Position numbers and translations under genes: made by a program. Below the pieces are notes generated by a model. The model was not told the DNA's origin and ran no database searches. It saw nothing but the letters and a program-made list of their open reading frames with translations. From Paenibacillus periandrae (lineage in GTDB: Bacteria > Bacillota > Bacilli > Paenibacillales > NBRC-103111): DNA of 64,000 nt. The stretch is taken from contig NZ_JAJNMU010000020.1 in NCBI RefSeq assembly GCF_022458865.1, forward strand, positions 124,001-188,000, written 5' to 3'. Shown one piece after another: positions 26,009-37,000 of this stretch. How positions within the stretch are numbered: position 1 is the first letter of the stretch; the number at the start of each line of letters is the position of its first letter.

Positions 26009-28078
26009 ATGGCATGGTGGGAACGAAATAACCTGCGTCTGATTCAAAATAATTTGCGGGAGAGCGATGCCAATCTGGATGTAGACCTGCTGATCAGCGA
26101 GCTTCAGCGGCTGTCCACGAACGTGCTGATGATCAATGCAGGAGGCATCGTAGCATTTTATCCGACACAGCTCGAATATCATTACCGGGCTGCCGGACAG
26201 CAGAAGGATTTGCTCGCCGAAGCGATCGAGAAGGCTCATAAGGCCGGGATGAAGCTGATCGCCCGGTTCGATTTCAGCAAGGCTCACGAAAGCATCTATG
26301 CCAGGAAGCCGGAATGGTTTTACCGGACCCGAAAGGGGGAAGCGGTTAATTACCACGGCATCGTTCATACATGCATCAACGGGGAATACCAGCGAGAGTA
26401 TTCGCTCAAGCTGATCGACGAAGTGATTTCCAATTACGATGTAGACGGCATCTTCTTCAATATGTTCGGCTACCAGACACAGGATTACAGCGGTCACGAT
26501 TACGGCATTTGCTGCTGCGACAGCTGCCGGACCCGCTTCCGCGATTGGAGCGGCGGACTGGAGCTGCCCGAAACGGAAAGCCTGCTCGACCCGACCTACC
26601 GCTCCTACAAGCAGTTTCAACAGGCAACGACGCGCGAAATGCTCGACCGTATTCATACGCTGGTGAAAAGCAGACCTAAGGATATCGCCATTTCCACATA
26701 CAATGAGCATAAAGTCGATATCGTTCGCAAGGAATCGAATACCGATCCGATCCGCCCCCACCCGGTATGGCTGTATTCCGCCTCCGAGAATATTCAGTCA
26801 CTGGAGGATTCGTGGGACGATAAGCTGGTCAGCAACTGCAGCATCAACGCGATTGATCTGATTCACCGCTTCACCGGCGTGTCGAGTCATGAAGTGAATA
26901 TCCGGCTCAAGCAAAATATAGCGAGCGGCTCGGGACTCGACTTTTGCATCATCGGCGTATTCGACGGGTACCCCGATCGCGAAAATTTGCCAACGGTGGC
27001 TGAAGTATTCAATTATCACCGCAGGAACGAAGCGTATTACGGCCGTTTTCTATCTGCCGCCGATATAGCGCTGATCAAGCCGGGCGGACCGATTGCGAGC
27101 GGGATGAAGGAATATTCGGGATGGTACAAGGCGTTGAAGGAGCACCATCTGCTGTTTGATGTGCTTCATCAAAATGCGCTGGCCGATCAAGCCAAACGGC
27201 TCGGCAACTATCAGGCGATTATCGTGCCTGCCATCGAGGAGCTGACGGAAGATCAGCTGCGGGCGCTTGAGGAAGCATACCGGCAGGGCGTACGCCTGCT
27301 TGCAACGGGCAGCGCCTTGACGGCGGAAGGAGAGAACCGCGATTTTCTGGAGCGCGTGTTCGATATTCGGGCGGGAAGCCGGCATACGTTCGAACGGGAA
27401 GCCGCTTATTTTCAAACTGCGGATAAAACCGTATTCCGCCATTTCCCTGAACGGGACTGGGTAATCGTCAAGGGGACATTCATGGAGATGTCGATCGGTT
27501 CGAATGCGAAGGCTCAGTTACCTTTCGTTGAGCCGTCCACGTTCGGCCCGCCGGAGCGCGCATTCGGACACCGTCTGTCGACGGAACGCTTCGGCGCTTC
27601 CATCTGCACGGATGGCCCCCGTGCTTCGGTTTATGTGCCCTGGTCGCCGGGCGAGTTGTACTACCGCTACGGTTATGAAGATCATAAGCATATCGTGCTC
27701 GATCTGCTGGAGCAGCTGATGACGAACGGTCCGAAAGCTATTACCAATGCTCCGCACAATGTGGAGCTGTTCGTTCACCGGCTTGATGAGCGGACGCATA
27801 TCGTTCATTTGCTTAATTTGTCCGGCTTTAACGGGATTACGTATTTCGAGCCGGTTCCGGTTCACGGTATTCAAATCACGCTGCGCGGAATAGGTGAAGC
27901 TGCCTCGCTGAAGGTGCTTGCGTCCGAATCGAGCGCCGTGATTGGCCCCCCATCAGCCCATACGAATACAGCGGGGCAACCGGAAGCCGCCCAGACAACC
28001 GGCGATGTAATGATTACGCTGCCGGAGCTCCGCGATTTTGCCGCATTCGTTGTGCAAGTGGAGACGCCCGGAAAATAA
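26009..28078 (+). CDS. Putative glycoside hydrolase-like TIM-barrel protein
   Basis: A 689-residue cytoplasmic protein without signal peptide. The N-terminal 330 residues look like a TIM barrel of the hypothetical glycosyl hydrolase 6/beta-galactosidase-like group (LIARFDFSK, HTCINGEYQREYS, DGIFFNMFGY), with a Cys-rich CCCDSCRTRF loop that may bind metal. A central beta-galactosidase trimerisation-like domain follows (VLHQNALAD, IIVPAIEELTEDQL, ARLLATGSAL-like segments). The catalytic residues were not assigned. Placed after the importer genes, it probably acts on the imported oligosaccharide in the cytoplasm. Confidence 0.6.
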   Translation: MAWWERNNLRLIQNNLRESDANLDVDLLISELQRLSTNVLMINAGGIVAFYPTQLEYHYRAAGQQKDLLAEAIEKAHKAGMKLIARFDFSKAHESIYARKPEWFYRTRKGEAVNYHGIVHTCINGEYQREYSLKLIDEVISNYDVDGIFFNMFGYQTQDYSGHDYGICCCDSCRTRFRDWSGGLELPETESLLDPTYRSYKQFQQATTREMLDRIHTLVKSRPKDIAISTYNEHKVDIVRKESNTDPIRPHPVWLYSASENIQSLEDSWDDKLVSNCSINAIDLIHRFTGVSSHEVNIRLKQNIASGSGLDFCIIGVFDGYPDRENLPTVAEVFNYHRRNEAYYGRFLSAADIALIKPGGPIASGMKEYSGWYKALKEHHLLFDVLHQNALADQAKRLGNYQAIIVPAIEELTEDQLRALEEAYRQGVRLLATGSALTAEGENRDFLERVFDIRAGSRHTFEREAAYFQTADKTVFRHFPERDWVIVKGTFMEMSIGSNAKAQLPFVEPSTFGPPERAFGHRLSTERFGASICTDGPRASVYVPWSPGELYYRYGYEDHKHIVLDLLEQLMTNGPKAITNAPHNVELFVHRLDERTHIVHLLNLSGFNGITYFEPVPVHGIQITLRGIGEAASLKVLASESSAVIGPPSAHTNTAGQPEAAQTTGDVMITLPELRDFAAFVVQVETPGK

Positions 28079-28082
28079 GCGG

Positions 28083-28143
28083 CTTGCCGCAGCGCTTCAC
28101 ATGGCTTGCGGCAAGCGCTCCCGATTAGGCTGACCGACCTAAT
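28083..28143. other. Two inverted repeats in intergenic region
   Basis: CTTGCCGCA and TGCGGCAAG (about 28084-28117) and then ATTAGGCTGACC/GACCTAAT-like arms lie between the putative hydrolase and the dehydrogenase gene. No T-run follows, so they may modulate read-through or stabilise the upstream message. Confidence 0.35.
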
Positions 28144-28184
28144 CAGAGAGAAGGCTTAAAGGCCTTAAGGAGGAATCGTTTAGA

Positions 28185-29051
28185 ATGAGTATTGGATTTA
28201 TTGGTCTGGGCATTATGGGAAAGCCGATGGCCAAACATATTTTACAAGCGGGCTACCGCTTGAATGTCTTCAATCGCAGTCATGCCGCTGTTGATGAGCT
28301 GGTCTCGCTCGGCACAGCATCGCTTGCGTCCCCCCGGGAAATCGCCGAGCAATCGGACGTTATCATCACCATGCTGCCGGATTCCCCGCAGGTGCTCGAG
28401 GTTATCACGGGACCCGGCGGCTTGGCGGAAGGGCTGAAGCCCGGCAAGGTCGTCATTGATATGAGCTCGATTGATCCGAGCGTGGCCCGAAGCATCGCGG
28501 ATATCGCGGCAGCCAAAGGAGCAGCGATGCTCGACGCTCCGGTCAGCGGCGGCGAGATCGGCGCTATCGAAGGCAAGCTGTCGATTATGGTCGGCGGTGA
28601 TGAGGACATCTTCCTGCAGCAGCTGCCGCTGCTGCAAACGATGGGCAAATCCGTAATCCGTGTCGGAGCTGCCGGCGCCGGCAATACGGTCAAGCTGATG
28701 AACCAGATGATCGTGGCCATCCATATCGCAGCTTTATCCGAAGCTTTTGCTTTTGGGCGAAAGGCAGGGGTTGATCCGGAATTGGCTTATCAGGCAATCA
28801 AAGACGGCTTGGCTGGAAGCCGGGTGCTGGAGACGAAGAAAAACAATATGATTGAAGGCTCGTTTAAGCCAGGCTTCCGAATCGATTTGCATCGAAAGGA
28901 TTTGCGCAACGCGCTTGCGGTAGGTCTGGGCGTGGACGCTGAGATGCAGCTTACCCTCCTGATGGCGGAGCAGCTTCAGACGTTAAGCGAACAGGGCTAC
29001 GGTTCGGAGGATCACAGCGCGTTGTATCGTCTGTATAACGGTTCACCGTAA
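28185..29051 (+). CDS. 2-hydroxy-3-oxopropionate reductase-like dehydrogenase
   Basis: A 288-residue beta-hydroxyacid dehydrogenase of the GarR/tartronate semialdehyde reductase group. Seen: Rossmann motif GFIGLGIMGKPMAKHILQAGY, substrate loop DAPVSGGEIGA, catalytic Lys in GNTVKLMNQ, and the FRIDLHRKDL segment. AAGGAGGA precedes the start. It ends the sugar locus and may reduce a semialdehyde from uronate or related sugar breakdown. It is only distantly related to the dehydrogenase at 14897-15721. Confidence 0.87.
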   Translation: MSIGFIGLGIMGKPMAKHILQAGYRLNVFNRSHAAVDELVSLGTASLASPREIAEQSDVIITMLPDSPQVLEVITGPGGLAEGLKPGKVVIDMSSIDPSVARSIADIAAAKGAAMLDAPVSGGEIGAIEGKLSIMVGGDEDIFLQQLPLLQTMGKSVIRVGAAGAGNTVKLMNQMIVAIHIAALSEAFAFGRKAGVDPELAYQAIKDGLAGSRVLETKKNNMIEGSFKPGFRIDLHRKDLRNALAVGLGVDAEMQLTLLMAEQLQTLSEQGYGSEDHSALYRLYNGSP

Positions 29052-29070
29052 GATCATTGTTATAAATGCA

Positions 29071-29117
29071 AAGACCGCCGACTTCCCAAACATTAGGGTG
29101 TCGGCGGTCTTCTGCTT
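29071..29117 (+). terminator. Strong terminator closing the sugar locus
   Basis: Perfect 12-bp arms AAGACCGCCGAC (29071-29082) and GTCGGCGGTCTT (29100-29111) followed by CTGCTTTT. It lies 20 bp after the dehydrogenase stop and also faces the tail of the convergent peroxiredoxin fragment. Confidence 0.85.
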
Positions 29118-29158
29118 TTATCTGATTAAACGATCGCAAGCCCTTTCGGACCTGCAGT

Positions 29159-29376
29159 TTAGCCTAACAGCTTCTGTCCCGGCTTCCAGTTGGCCGGGCA
29201 TAAGCCGTCTGCCTGCAGAGCTTGCAGGATACGAAGCGTTTCCTCGACACTGAGGCCCACGTTCATATCGGTGACGACTTGATAACGCAGCACACCCTCT
29301 GGATAAATGATGAACAGCCCACGGTGCGCAGAGCCTGTAGCTTCGTCCAGAATACCATAAGCGCGTGCAGATGGAC
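29159..29376 (-). pseudogene. 2-Cys peroxiredoxin, C-terminal fragment
   Basis: About 70 codons encode the C-terminal end of an AhpC/Prx-type peroxiredoxin: ARAYGILDEATGSAHRGLFII, the EGVLRYQVVTDMNVGLS segment and LQADGLCPANWKPGQ, which carries the resolving Cys. The catalytic N-terminal half is gone. The family sequence stops at a 66-bp repeat beginning at 29369 that recurs at 50734, so insertion of a mobile element cut the gene. Confidence 0.8.
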
Positions 29377-29434
29377 CACTCATAGCTATAAGCTTTCCTG
29401 AACCCCCAGTCGAACTGGGGGTTTTCTTATACAA
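29369..29434. repeat. 66-bp repeat with hairpin, copy 1
   Basis: Identical over 66 bases to 50734-50799. It contains the hairpin CCCCCAG-TCGAA-CTGGGGG followed by TTTTCTTAT, and the segment CATAGCTATAAGCTTTCC. The form, a subterminal hairpin and no inverted termini, resembles an IS200/IS605-type end or a derived non-autonomous element, but the family is not certain. Confidence 0.7.
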
Positions 29435-29439
29435 ACCAG

Positions 29440-29612
29440 GCCCTCCGGACTTGCTTTCCAAGTAGGAAGCAGGGAGGGTTGTTTGCTTTCCGGGACATTT
29501 CCCATGCTCTGGGGCATGACGAAACACGCCAATCCCGGCACCGAGCGCTCGAAGCTCTCTCATGCGAACACCGATCAAGCATGACACTCGGTAGGGGGCA
29601 GCGTTGAAATGA
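29440..29612 (-). mobile_element. Group II intron 5' region remnant
   Basis: Read on the minus strand, this stretch shares blocks with the intron remnant at 740-930, notably GGGAAATGTCCCG followed by a purine-poor segment and paired CTTCCTACTTGGAAAG-like arms. No ORF. It directly abuts the 66-bp repeat, so two different mobile relics are stacked in the peroxiredoxin gene. From 29613 to 29725 only the leader of the next gene is seen. Confidence 0.45.
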
Positions 29613-29725
29613 TTCAAGAGTATACGATCGTATAATATCGGAATGAAATCCGTGATGCTACACTGGCTAAGAAGAAACGGCCATGAATTGGCGGTCGAAA
29701 ATCAACATGGAAAGGACTGTTTAGC

Positions 29726-30901
29726 TTGTTCAGAACATCAGATGTCGGATATCGTCTATCGGCTAAGGCGGCTAGTCTGATGACCGTCTTATCGCTAGTG
29801 ATCGCGATTATGTTTCAAACAGGAGCATCGGCGGCCCCGAAGGAGATAAGCATATATTACAAGGACCAATTGGTGACGTTTCAGGAAGCTCCGCCGATCC
29901 TCCTGGACGGCAGGACGCTCGTGCCGTTCCGTTCTTTGCTGGAGACGCTAGGCTTCGAGGTGGGCTGGAGGAGCGCCGATGGGGTATCGAAAGCGACCGG
30001 CACGAAAGAAGGACTCGTAATCGAACTGACGATCGATCATAAAACCGCGCTTGTCAATGGACGCAAGGTGGAGCTTGATGTGCCTGCGCAGATTGTGGAT
30101 GGGCGGACAATGGTTCCGCTGCGATTCGTATCGGAGGAGAGCGGGTATGAGGTAGCTTATGCCGATAACAACGATAAAATCGTGATTCGCATTTCCGACA
30201 AGAACGATGCGGTGAAAGAAAATGGAACAGCCTCTAACTACGGGAACGACATGGCCGAGCCTTATGTGCTGAAAGGAGTTGCCGTCGATTCGGCCGGCCG
30301 CCCGATTCGCAAAGCTACGATCTATGCCGACAATCAGCTGCTTTACAACAGCAACGAGATTGCCGTTACCGACGCGAATGGCCGCTATCGGATCGAGCTG
30401 AGCCGGATGGCGACAACCTGGAGCGCCAGCGGGGAAGCGACGATCGAATTAAACGGGGTATCGTCCACGGTCGAACTGACACCGGACAACGATGATCCGT
30501 TCGCGGGCAATACAGGCGCCATCCGCAACTTTGTGATGAAAACGGCCACCGGTTCGGTCATATTCCATATGGGCGACTTATGGGACCCGGCTGATATCAC
30601 GCTCCCCCCTCCAAACCGGGAAGATGTCGAACTGACGTTGGAGCTGGTTGGCGAATCGGCTGGAGGCACGGATCATACGTACGTCCGGCACGGCGAGGTA
30701 ACCGATAACGGCTTCGGAATAAAATGGGTGCCGATTGGCCGGTACAAGATCACGGCCCGGCTGTTGCCCAAAGGGAAGCCTGCGCAAAATTTGCTGGTCC
30801 GAACCCTGGACAAAGGTGAATATGCTGCGTCGCTTGTAACCGATTTTGAGAATATTATAGGAGCCTTCTACCGTATCGAGATCGAACTGAAGCTGCCGTA
30901 A
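29726..30901 (+). CDS. Secreted copper-amine-oxidase-N stalk-domain protein
   Basis: A 391-residue protein: signal peptide (about residues 1-36, cleavage after ASA), then a copper amine oxidase N-terminal-like stalk domain with two repeats of the pattern LDGRTLVPFRSLLETLGFEV and VDGRTMVPLRFVSEESGYEV (about 55-140), a carboxypeptidase regulatory-like beta domain (about 175-270), and a C-terminal beta domain. TTG start with GGAAAGGA upstream. Such stalk domains occur in wall-associated Firmicute proteins. It lies about 160 bp before the giant VWA gene in the same direction, so the two may function together at the surface. Confidence 0.75.
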   Translation: MFRTSDVGYRLSAKAASLMTVLSLVIAIMFQTGASAAPKEISIYYKDQLVTFQEAPPILLDGRTLVPFRSLLETLGFEVGWRSADGVSKATGTKEGLVIELTIDHKTALVNGRKVELDVPAQIVDGRTMVPLRFVSEESGYEVAYADNNDKIVIRISDKNDAVKENGTASNYGNDMAEPYVLKGVAVDSAGRPIRKATIYADNQLLYNSNEIAVTDANGRYRIELSRMATTWSASGEATIELNGVSSTVELTPDNDDPFAGNTGAIRNFVMKTATGSVIFHMGDLWDPADITLPPPNREDVELTLELVGESAGGTDHTYVRHGEVTDNGFGIKWVPIGRYKITARLLPKGKPAQNLLVRTLDKGEYAASLVTDFENIIGAFYRIEIELKLP

Positions 30902-31063
30902 GCTATCGGAGCCTGCATTGCAAGAAGTCCAAGGCTTCGTCCGCGCAAGCTTTTCCACATTAATCGTATACTCTCAAGCAAACTCTTCTCAGGAAGGGTT
31001 TTGCTTTTTGAGTGGCCCTTTGCGGTCGATCGGCCCGATTTCGTAGAAAGGATGTTGAATGTA

Positions 31064-34000
31064 ATGAAAGGTTGGTTAGCCAAAATCAATACCAAGATTC
31101 TCTTGATGGTGATGCTTGGTGTAGGGGTGGCGGGCGGCGCTGTTGTTCTGTCTTTTAGCCAACATAACCAGAAGCCTCCCGTTGAGAACGCTCAAGGCAC
31201 GCAAATTCAATCTCCATCGTCGCTTGATGTCCTCGAAACGGTTCAAGCGGCGCCCAAACGAAAAACGTATCCCGTGGGCAAATGGAATACGGACATTCCC
31301 TACTTGAACCCTTTCGGTTCTCAGGGCAACTATCAATCTGTCGAGTTTGCCGCCAACAAGTATGCGAAGCTTTCCTACATTACAAAGGACAACAGGGAAA
31401 CCTCCAGAGATACGGCCGGGAACGAATGGAAGCTGACTGTGAGCTGGAAAGATCCGGCGCTTGATCCTTTCGCCGATCTGTTGCAGTACGTTTCCGAGCT
31501 TGGCGGCGAATATTTCCGCGGCCCCGGAGAAGATAGCTGGGTTTTTCATGCGATGGACAGCGACGGGAACGATTGGTGGGGGACTGCCGCCAAAAAAAAC
31601 GGCGGCTACTTGCTCACCGTTTACCAGGAACTGCGCCTTCGCGCTGGAGAAACCGTCGTATTCCATACCAAAGATTACAAAAACCAAGTCGTCTATTTTA
31701 TGACCGAAAATGACGGACATCGCTATCAGAGCATCCAGGCTGCGATGAATAAAGGCGAGGCGCAGATTGTCGGTAAAGGAGCTTATTCGCAAGGGCAATA
31801 TGCCAGACAACTTAGTTACGTGAAATATTTGTACGCCTATAAAACGGAACATTACGCGTTGGATGACATCCCGCAGGATACTTCGACGCCCATTTTGTGG
31901 GAAGTGAATTGGAGAAAGGGCACCGAACCGAAAGAGATTTCCTTAACGCTTGATGAGTTGGAGGAGATCACCCCGCTTGCCGACGGGGAACGATTGGGGG
32001 CTTTGAAGGTGCATGGGGTCCCCATGGGACATGTCACTGTAAAGGCGCCATCCGGGATTACGGTTCGGCACCCTGAACTGAGCTTGAAAGGCAATCTGAC
32101 TCCCGAAGGGGATATTTTGTTCTGGCTTCCATCCGGCTACTGGAATGTCGTCATTCAGCCCGGCAGCGACAAGGCGTACACATCCGATCTGAATGCGAGA
32201 TTAATCCCCGTCCGCACAGGAGAAATGACGACGCTGGACATCGATCCTGTTGTCAATCGCTCTTACTTGAACAAGGAAATGGGGAAAACGAACGGTTCGG
32301 AAAGCGAACTATCGATTACGGACTTGAGCGAAGACGGGGATCGAGTGAAGATTTCGTTTATGCTGCTGGATTCCGAGTCCCCCCGGTTCACGCCTACCCT
32401 CTCCAATACGCAAATACGGGAAGGCGGGCAGGAAGGAAAAATCGTCAAGCTTGATCGGCTTCAGACACCGCCGAGCATTGTGCTTGCCCTCGATTCTTCC
32501 GGCTCTATGGCGGATTCTATGGACCAGGTGCTGGAGGCGGCACGCGGCTTTATTCAAGGGCTTCCGGACAGAACGCATATTCAGGTCATTGACTTCGACT
32601 CGAAAATCCGGCTGCTGGAGGGGACCGGCAAGGACGAAGTTCTCCAAAGTCTCAGTCAGGTCAAGGCGGAAGGGGCAACAACCTTATACGATTCCATCGT
32701 TCAGGGGCTTGATCTGCTCAAAGGGCTGGAACGCCCGACGCTGCTTATATTTACCGATGGAGTCGACAGCAGTACAGAAGGCAACGGCTCGGGGAGCAAG
32801 GCGACGAAGCAAGAGGTGGGGAAGGCTGTCGCGGATGCCGGCATCCCCGTGTTCACGATTGGCTTCAGCGAGGGTCATGATGCGGCAACCCTGCTTGAAC
32901 TGGCCGGCATGTCGGAAGGAACCTATTATTCGGCAATGGATGCGGAAGCTGTGCAACGTGTATTCGCATCCATCAACGAGCGGCTCGGCAATCACTTTGA
33001 GGTCGTTTACGAACGGCCCCGCGAAGCGGTGCCTTCGGATGTACCGGTCATTGCCCTGACAATGGACGTCAGCGGGTCGATGGACATCAATCCCTCCTCT
33101 GGCAACGGCGACTACCGGTTGGATAAGGTGAAAAAGCTGTACCACGAGTTTATCAAGAAAATTCCGGACGATAGTCTGATGCAGCTTATGAGCTTCTCGG
33201 CGAATGTCACCGTCGAGCAGGTGTTCACCAAGCGCAAGACCGAGATCATTCAGGCGCTGGGCCAGCTTGCCGCGGAAGGGGGAACCAATATTATCGATTC
33301 CGCCGAGAGAACCTTGCGATCGCTAAGGGCCATTCCCTCCAGCAAGCGAGTTATCGTGTATTTAACAGACGCTGCTCTGGATGTGGATGCCTCTCGTAAA
33401 GCGGATTTTGAGAAAATACTGACCGGGATTAAAGAGGAAGGCATTGTCTCCCTCTGGGTCGGCCTGGGAACGGAAAAGGCCGAAGCGGCTTTCAAATGGG
33501 CAGCGGAAAAATCGGGAGGCAAATATATCATCTCCGAAGACCCGGGAATGCTGGCCAAAGCGCTCCAGGATGCATTGGACAGCATGCAGGCCAAAGAGCC
33601 CGACAAGGTGGCGGTGACCTTTTCCATCAACAACGATGAGGTCGAAGGCAAGGCTCGCCAATATACAGTCAATCAGTTGACGAATTTTCATGCTTTGCAG
33701 AGCTCGACCGAGAAGGTAGCGCTGAATACGATCAGTTACCGCACGGGAACGCCTATTGCCCAATATGAGGCGGCGACGGCTTCGCTGCTGTACGGCCGTG
33801 ATTTGCCCGGCACCGATGTGAAAATCTATAAACGGCTGCCGTTGAACGTCAAGGGGAAAAACAAGGCCGTGGAATGGAAGGCAAAAGACCTATTTTTCCT
33901 GAAAAGTCTCGGAGGAGTCACAGCGCCGGATAGAAAAAGCTTCATGGCCGTCGATGTGGAAATGAAAAACATTCATCCCGAAGGGGCAACGTACCTGATT

Positions 34001-37000
34001 CCGGATTTTGCCTCCCATTTCTTCATCGACATGAACCAATCGGGAGCTTATCCCGCTTCGACAGCGACATGGCTGGCGGAATCGCCGCTGGTTCCGCCCG
34101 GGAAAAGCGAACTGGCGATTAAACGCGATGAAACGGTTCGAGGGGTGCTGGTTTTCCTTGTGGCTGACGAAGATACGGAGAGAGCTTCGCTAAATTTTTA
34201 CGACACGGAGAACGGTCATATCGCGTTATCTCTCATCGGAGAGGCCGGGAAGATGGGCGACCTCCCGCTGGCTTCCTTGCCGAAGACGGTGACGGGCAAG
34301 CTTTCCGATACGTTCAGCATGACGTTGACGGCTAATGGCGATATGAATACAATCCATCGGGTCAGTTCTTCGGAAAAAAGCGTGTTTAAAGTGATCGAAG
34401 CCCGGTTGAATTCCAACGTTCAGACATTGCTGAATGTGAACCCGCAAGAACGGTTTTTTCTAAAAGTCGGGACAACGAACGGTCCGTTCCTGATTCCCGT
34501 TAACACCACCACGGCGCTGCTGCCTTATGGCTTTTTGAGGCCTGTCGCCATTGGGCCTGGCACTTCCAATACAGTAAGGTTGGCTTTCCAAACGCCGAAT
34601 GTGTTAAAGGACTCGCCGATGGAACTGTACGGTGATCTGAGAGACGGGGCGATGCTTTTGCCCGTTCGCAGCGAAGCGGTAGATCATGCGGGAAGCGGCT
34701 CCTCGTACCAAGGGGATGGAGTGTCGATGACGGTTAATGCGCTTGCAAGAGTAAAATCGATTGAGAAAAAAAGCAGCGATTACGTCATTGCGGACATTAC
34801 CTTCTCGGATACGAAAGACGGGGCGGGCGTCTCGGGTTTTCGCCAGTCCTTCACCCTAACCTCGGGCAATGCCGATTCCGGGCAGGAGCGTTCCGAATTG
34901 CGGCCAGACCCGGTAACCGACGATTTGCTGTTGGGCATTGCTAATGACTGGCCTGTGTTTGACGGTACTTCGCGGCGCGGACTTCTCGTCTTTAACATAC
35001 CGTCCAAACAAGCCGGTGGGAATTGGGTTTTGCAGTCTTCCCTTTTCGGCGACTTGCATCTGGCTGTCGGTCAAGGGAATTATGCGGAAGAGGGGCTCTT
35101 GGTCAAACAGGTCTCGCCCGATGTCGACAAGAAGTTCGATAACCAACTGGCGGAGGCGCTTATACGCGTCATTAACCAGTATAAAGCCGTATCCGCGATG
35201 AATACGGCACCGAACACTATGCCGAAAGACGATCTCGATGCCGGCAAGCAGACGAAAAATAACATTCCTGCGCCGCTGCCGACCTTATACGGTTTAGCGC
35301 AGCTGAAAACCGTCAAAACCTGGGCGGACTTTCAGACGGTGATCGGGAAACTTCAATGGCTGCCTTCGTTAAAAAATAGTTGGAGCAGCTATCGCTATTC
35401 GCCGGAATCCGTATTGACCCAAGGCTGGGGAACGGAGGGGGATCTGGCTCATCTGACGGGAGGGATGCTGGCGAATCTGGGTTATAGCCCTGCGCTAAGA
35501 GTGGTAACGGTGACCAATAAGGGTAGAGAAGCTTTGAAAAAGCTGGGGAATGTGGCGGAAGCGAAAACGGCTTCGCTGCCGGCCTGGGCGTACACAGGCG
35601 AGCAGGGGACATCCAAATTGTTTGTTGTGCCTTTTATGAAGGATCTCTCGGAATTAAGCGGTTTAGTCTACCTGCCCGGCGGTCAGGAAGTCCGAAGCTT
35701 GACCGCCGAATCGGGCGTGGTCAAAGTGTATTTCAAGGTTAAAGCGAAAGGCAATAAGAATGTTGGTTCCGCTGCGGGAGTGGTTTCCGACGCTTTAGCT
35801 GGCGATACGGGCACGAGCGGCCCCGACATCCAGGAAATTCTCATGCTCGACAGCAAGCTCCCGATGGACCAATTGGGCAATGAGGCCGTGGATATCCGCA
35901 TTGGCGGGAAAAATGGTTTATATACAGCGGTTCTGGAAAATCAGACGATCCAAATCGTCGGCAATGGCAGCGTGAACCTTTCCAAGTTTAACATCGCGAG
36001 TGTCCGCCTAGAGGTGCAATTGCCGGACAAAAAGTTGGTGCACGAAACCGCTTTGCAGGAAGGGGAAGATAGTACGGGGGTGTTCCATACGCTTACCGTC
36101 AACCTTCCGGATCTGTCGGCGGAAGCGACGGCTTCCTTGCAGCAGGCAGCGGATCGCGTCTATCGATCGGCAGTAAGACCGGATGTGCAATCGACGCTTG
36201 CCTGGTATACCCGGAACATCCTTTACCGTTTTGTTGTCAATCAAACGACCTACGAGAAGCAGCTTGCGGAAACGCTTGATGTTACGGCGGGGCGCACCGA
36301 GCAAAGTCGCGTCCTGGTTGTCACCGTGCGGCGCAAAGATTCCGCATCACCACTGCGTACCAGTATCGACCTGATGCAATCCGCCAACCAGTTGCATCGC
36401 GGCGTGCCGGAGGCTGTTCGTGCCTTCAACATTGCGAGCGGACTTTATGCTTCACGGCTCGAAGGGACCGTCTTGCCCGGGGATAAGGCGGATTTCGTGG
36501 AGGTGTGGTCGAGAAGTCCGGAGGACACCAAATTATTCATAAGCGTTACCGATAATCGCAAAGGCGATCTTTCTTATATGAAGCAGCAGGGATACCCGGA
36601 TTTTCTGATTCGGAGGGTTACTGATTCCAAGAAGGCGATGTTGATCCCCAATAAACCGACAAGAATCTATGGAGAAGACCGCTGGATCTGGCTGGAAGTC
36701 GATCCGATGACCTTCGAGACGATTGCGGTCATGGATACCGGCGAGCATGGCGGCATGGCCGAATATTTGATGGCTTTGGAGCCTGTAGCACCGACCGGAG
36801 ACGATTATCTGGGATTCCTTGCAGGCGCATTTATCGGCATAGACTCCTCCGTCTGGAGCGTAAGCGCCTTTTCACTCATCATGGATGATTACAATCAGAT
36901 TGTGCAGGCGGCAAAAGCGTATACAGCTGCAATCGGCACCTTCTTGAGCGATATGATGAGCAATAAGGATTTGGCTAAATTGGAGTACAGCATGTCTCCC

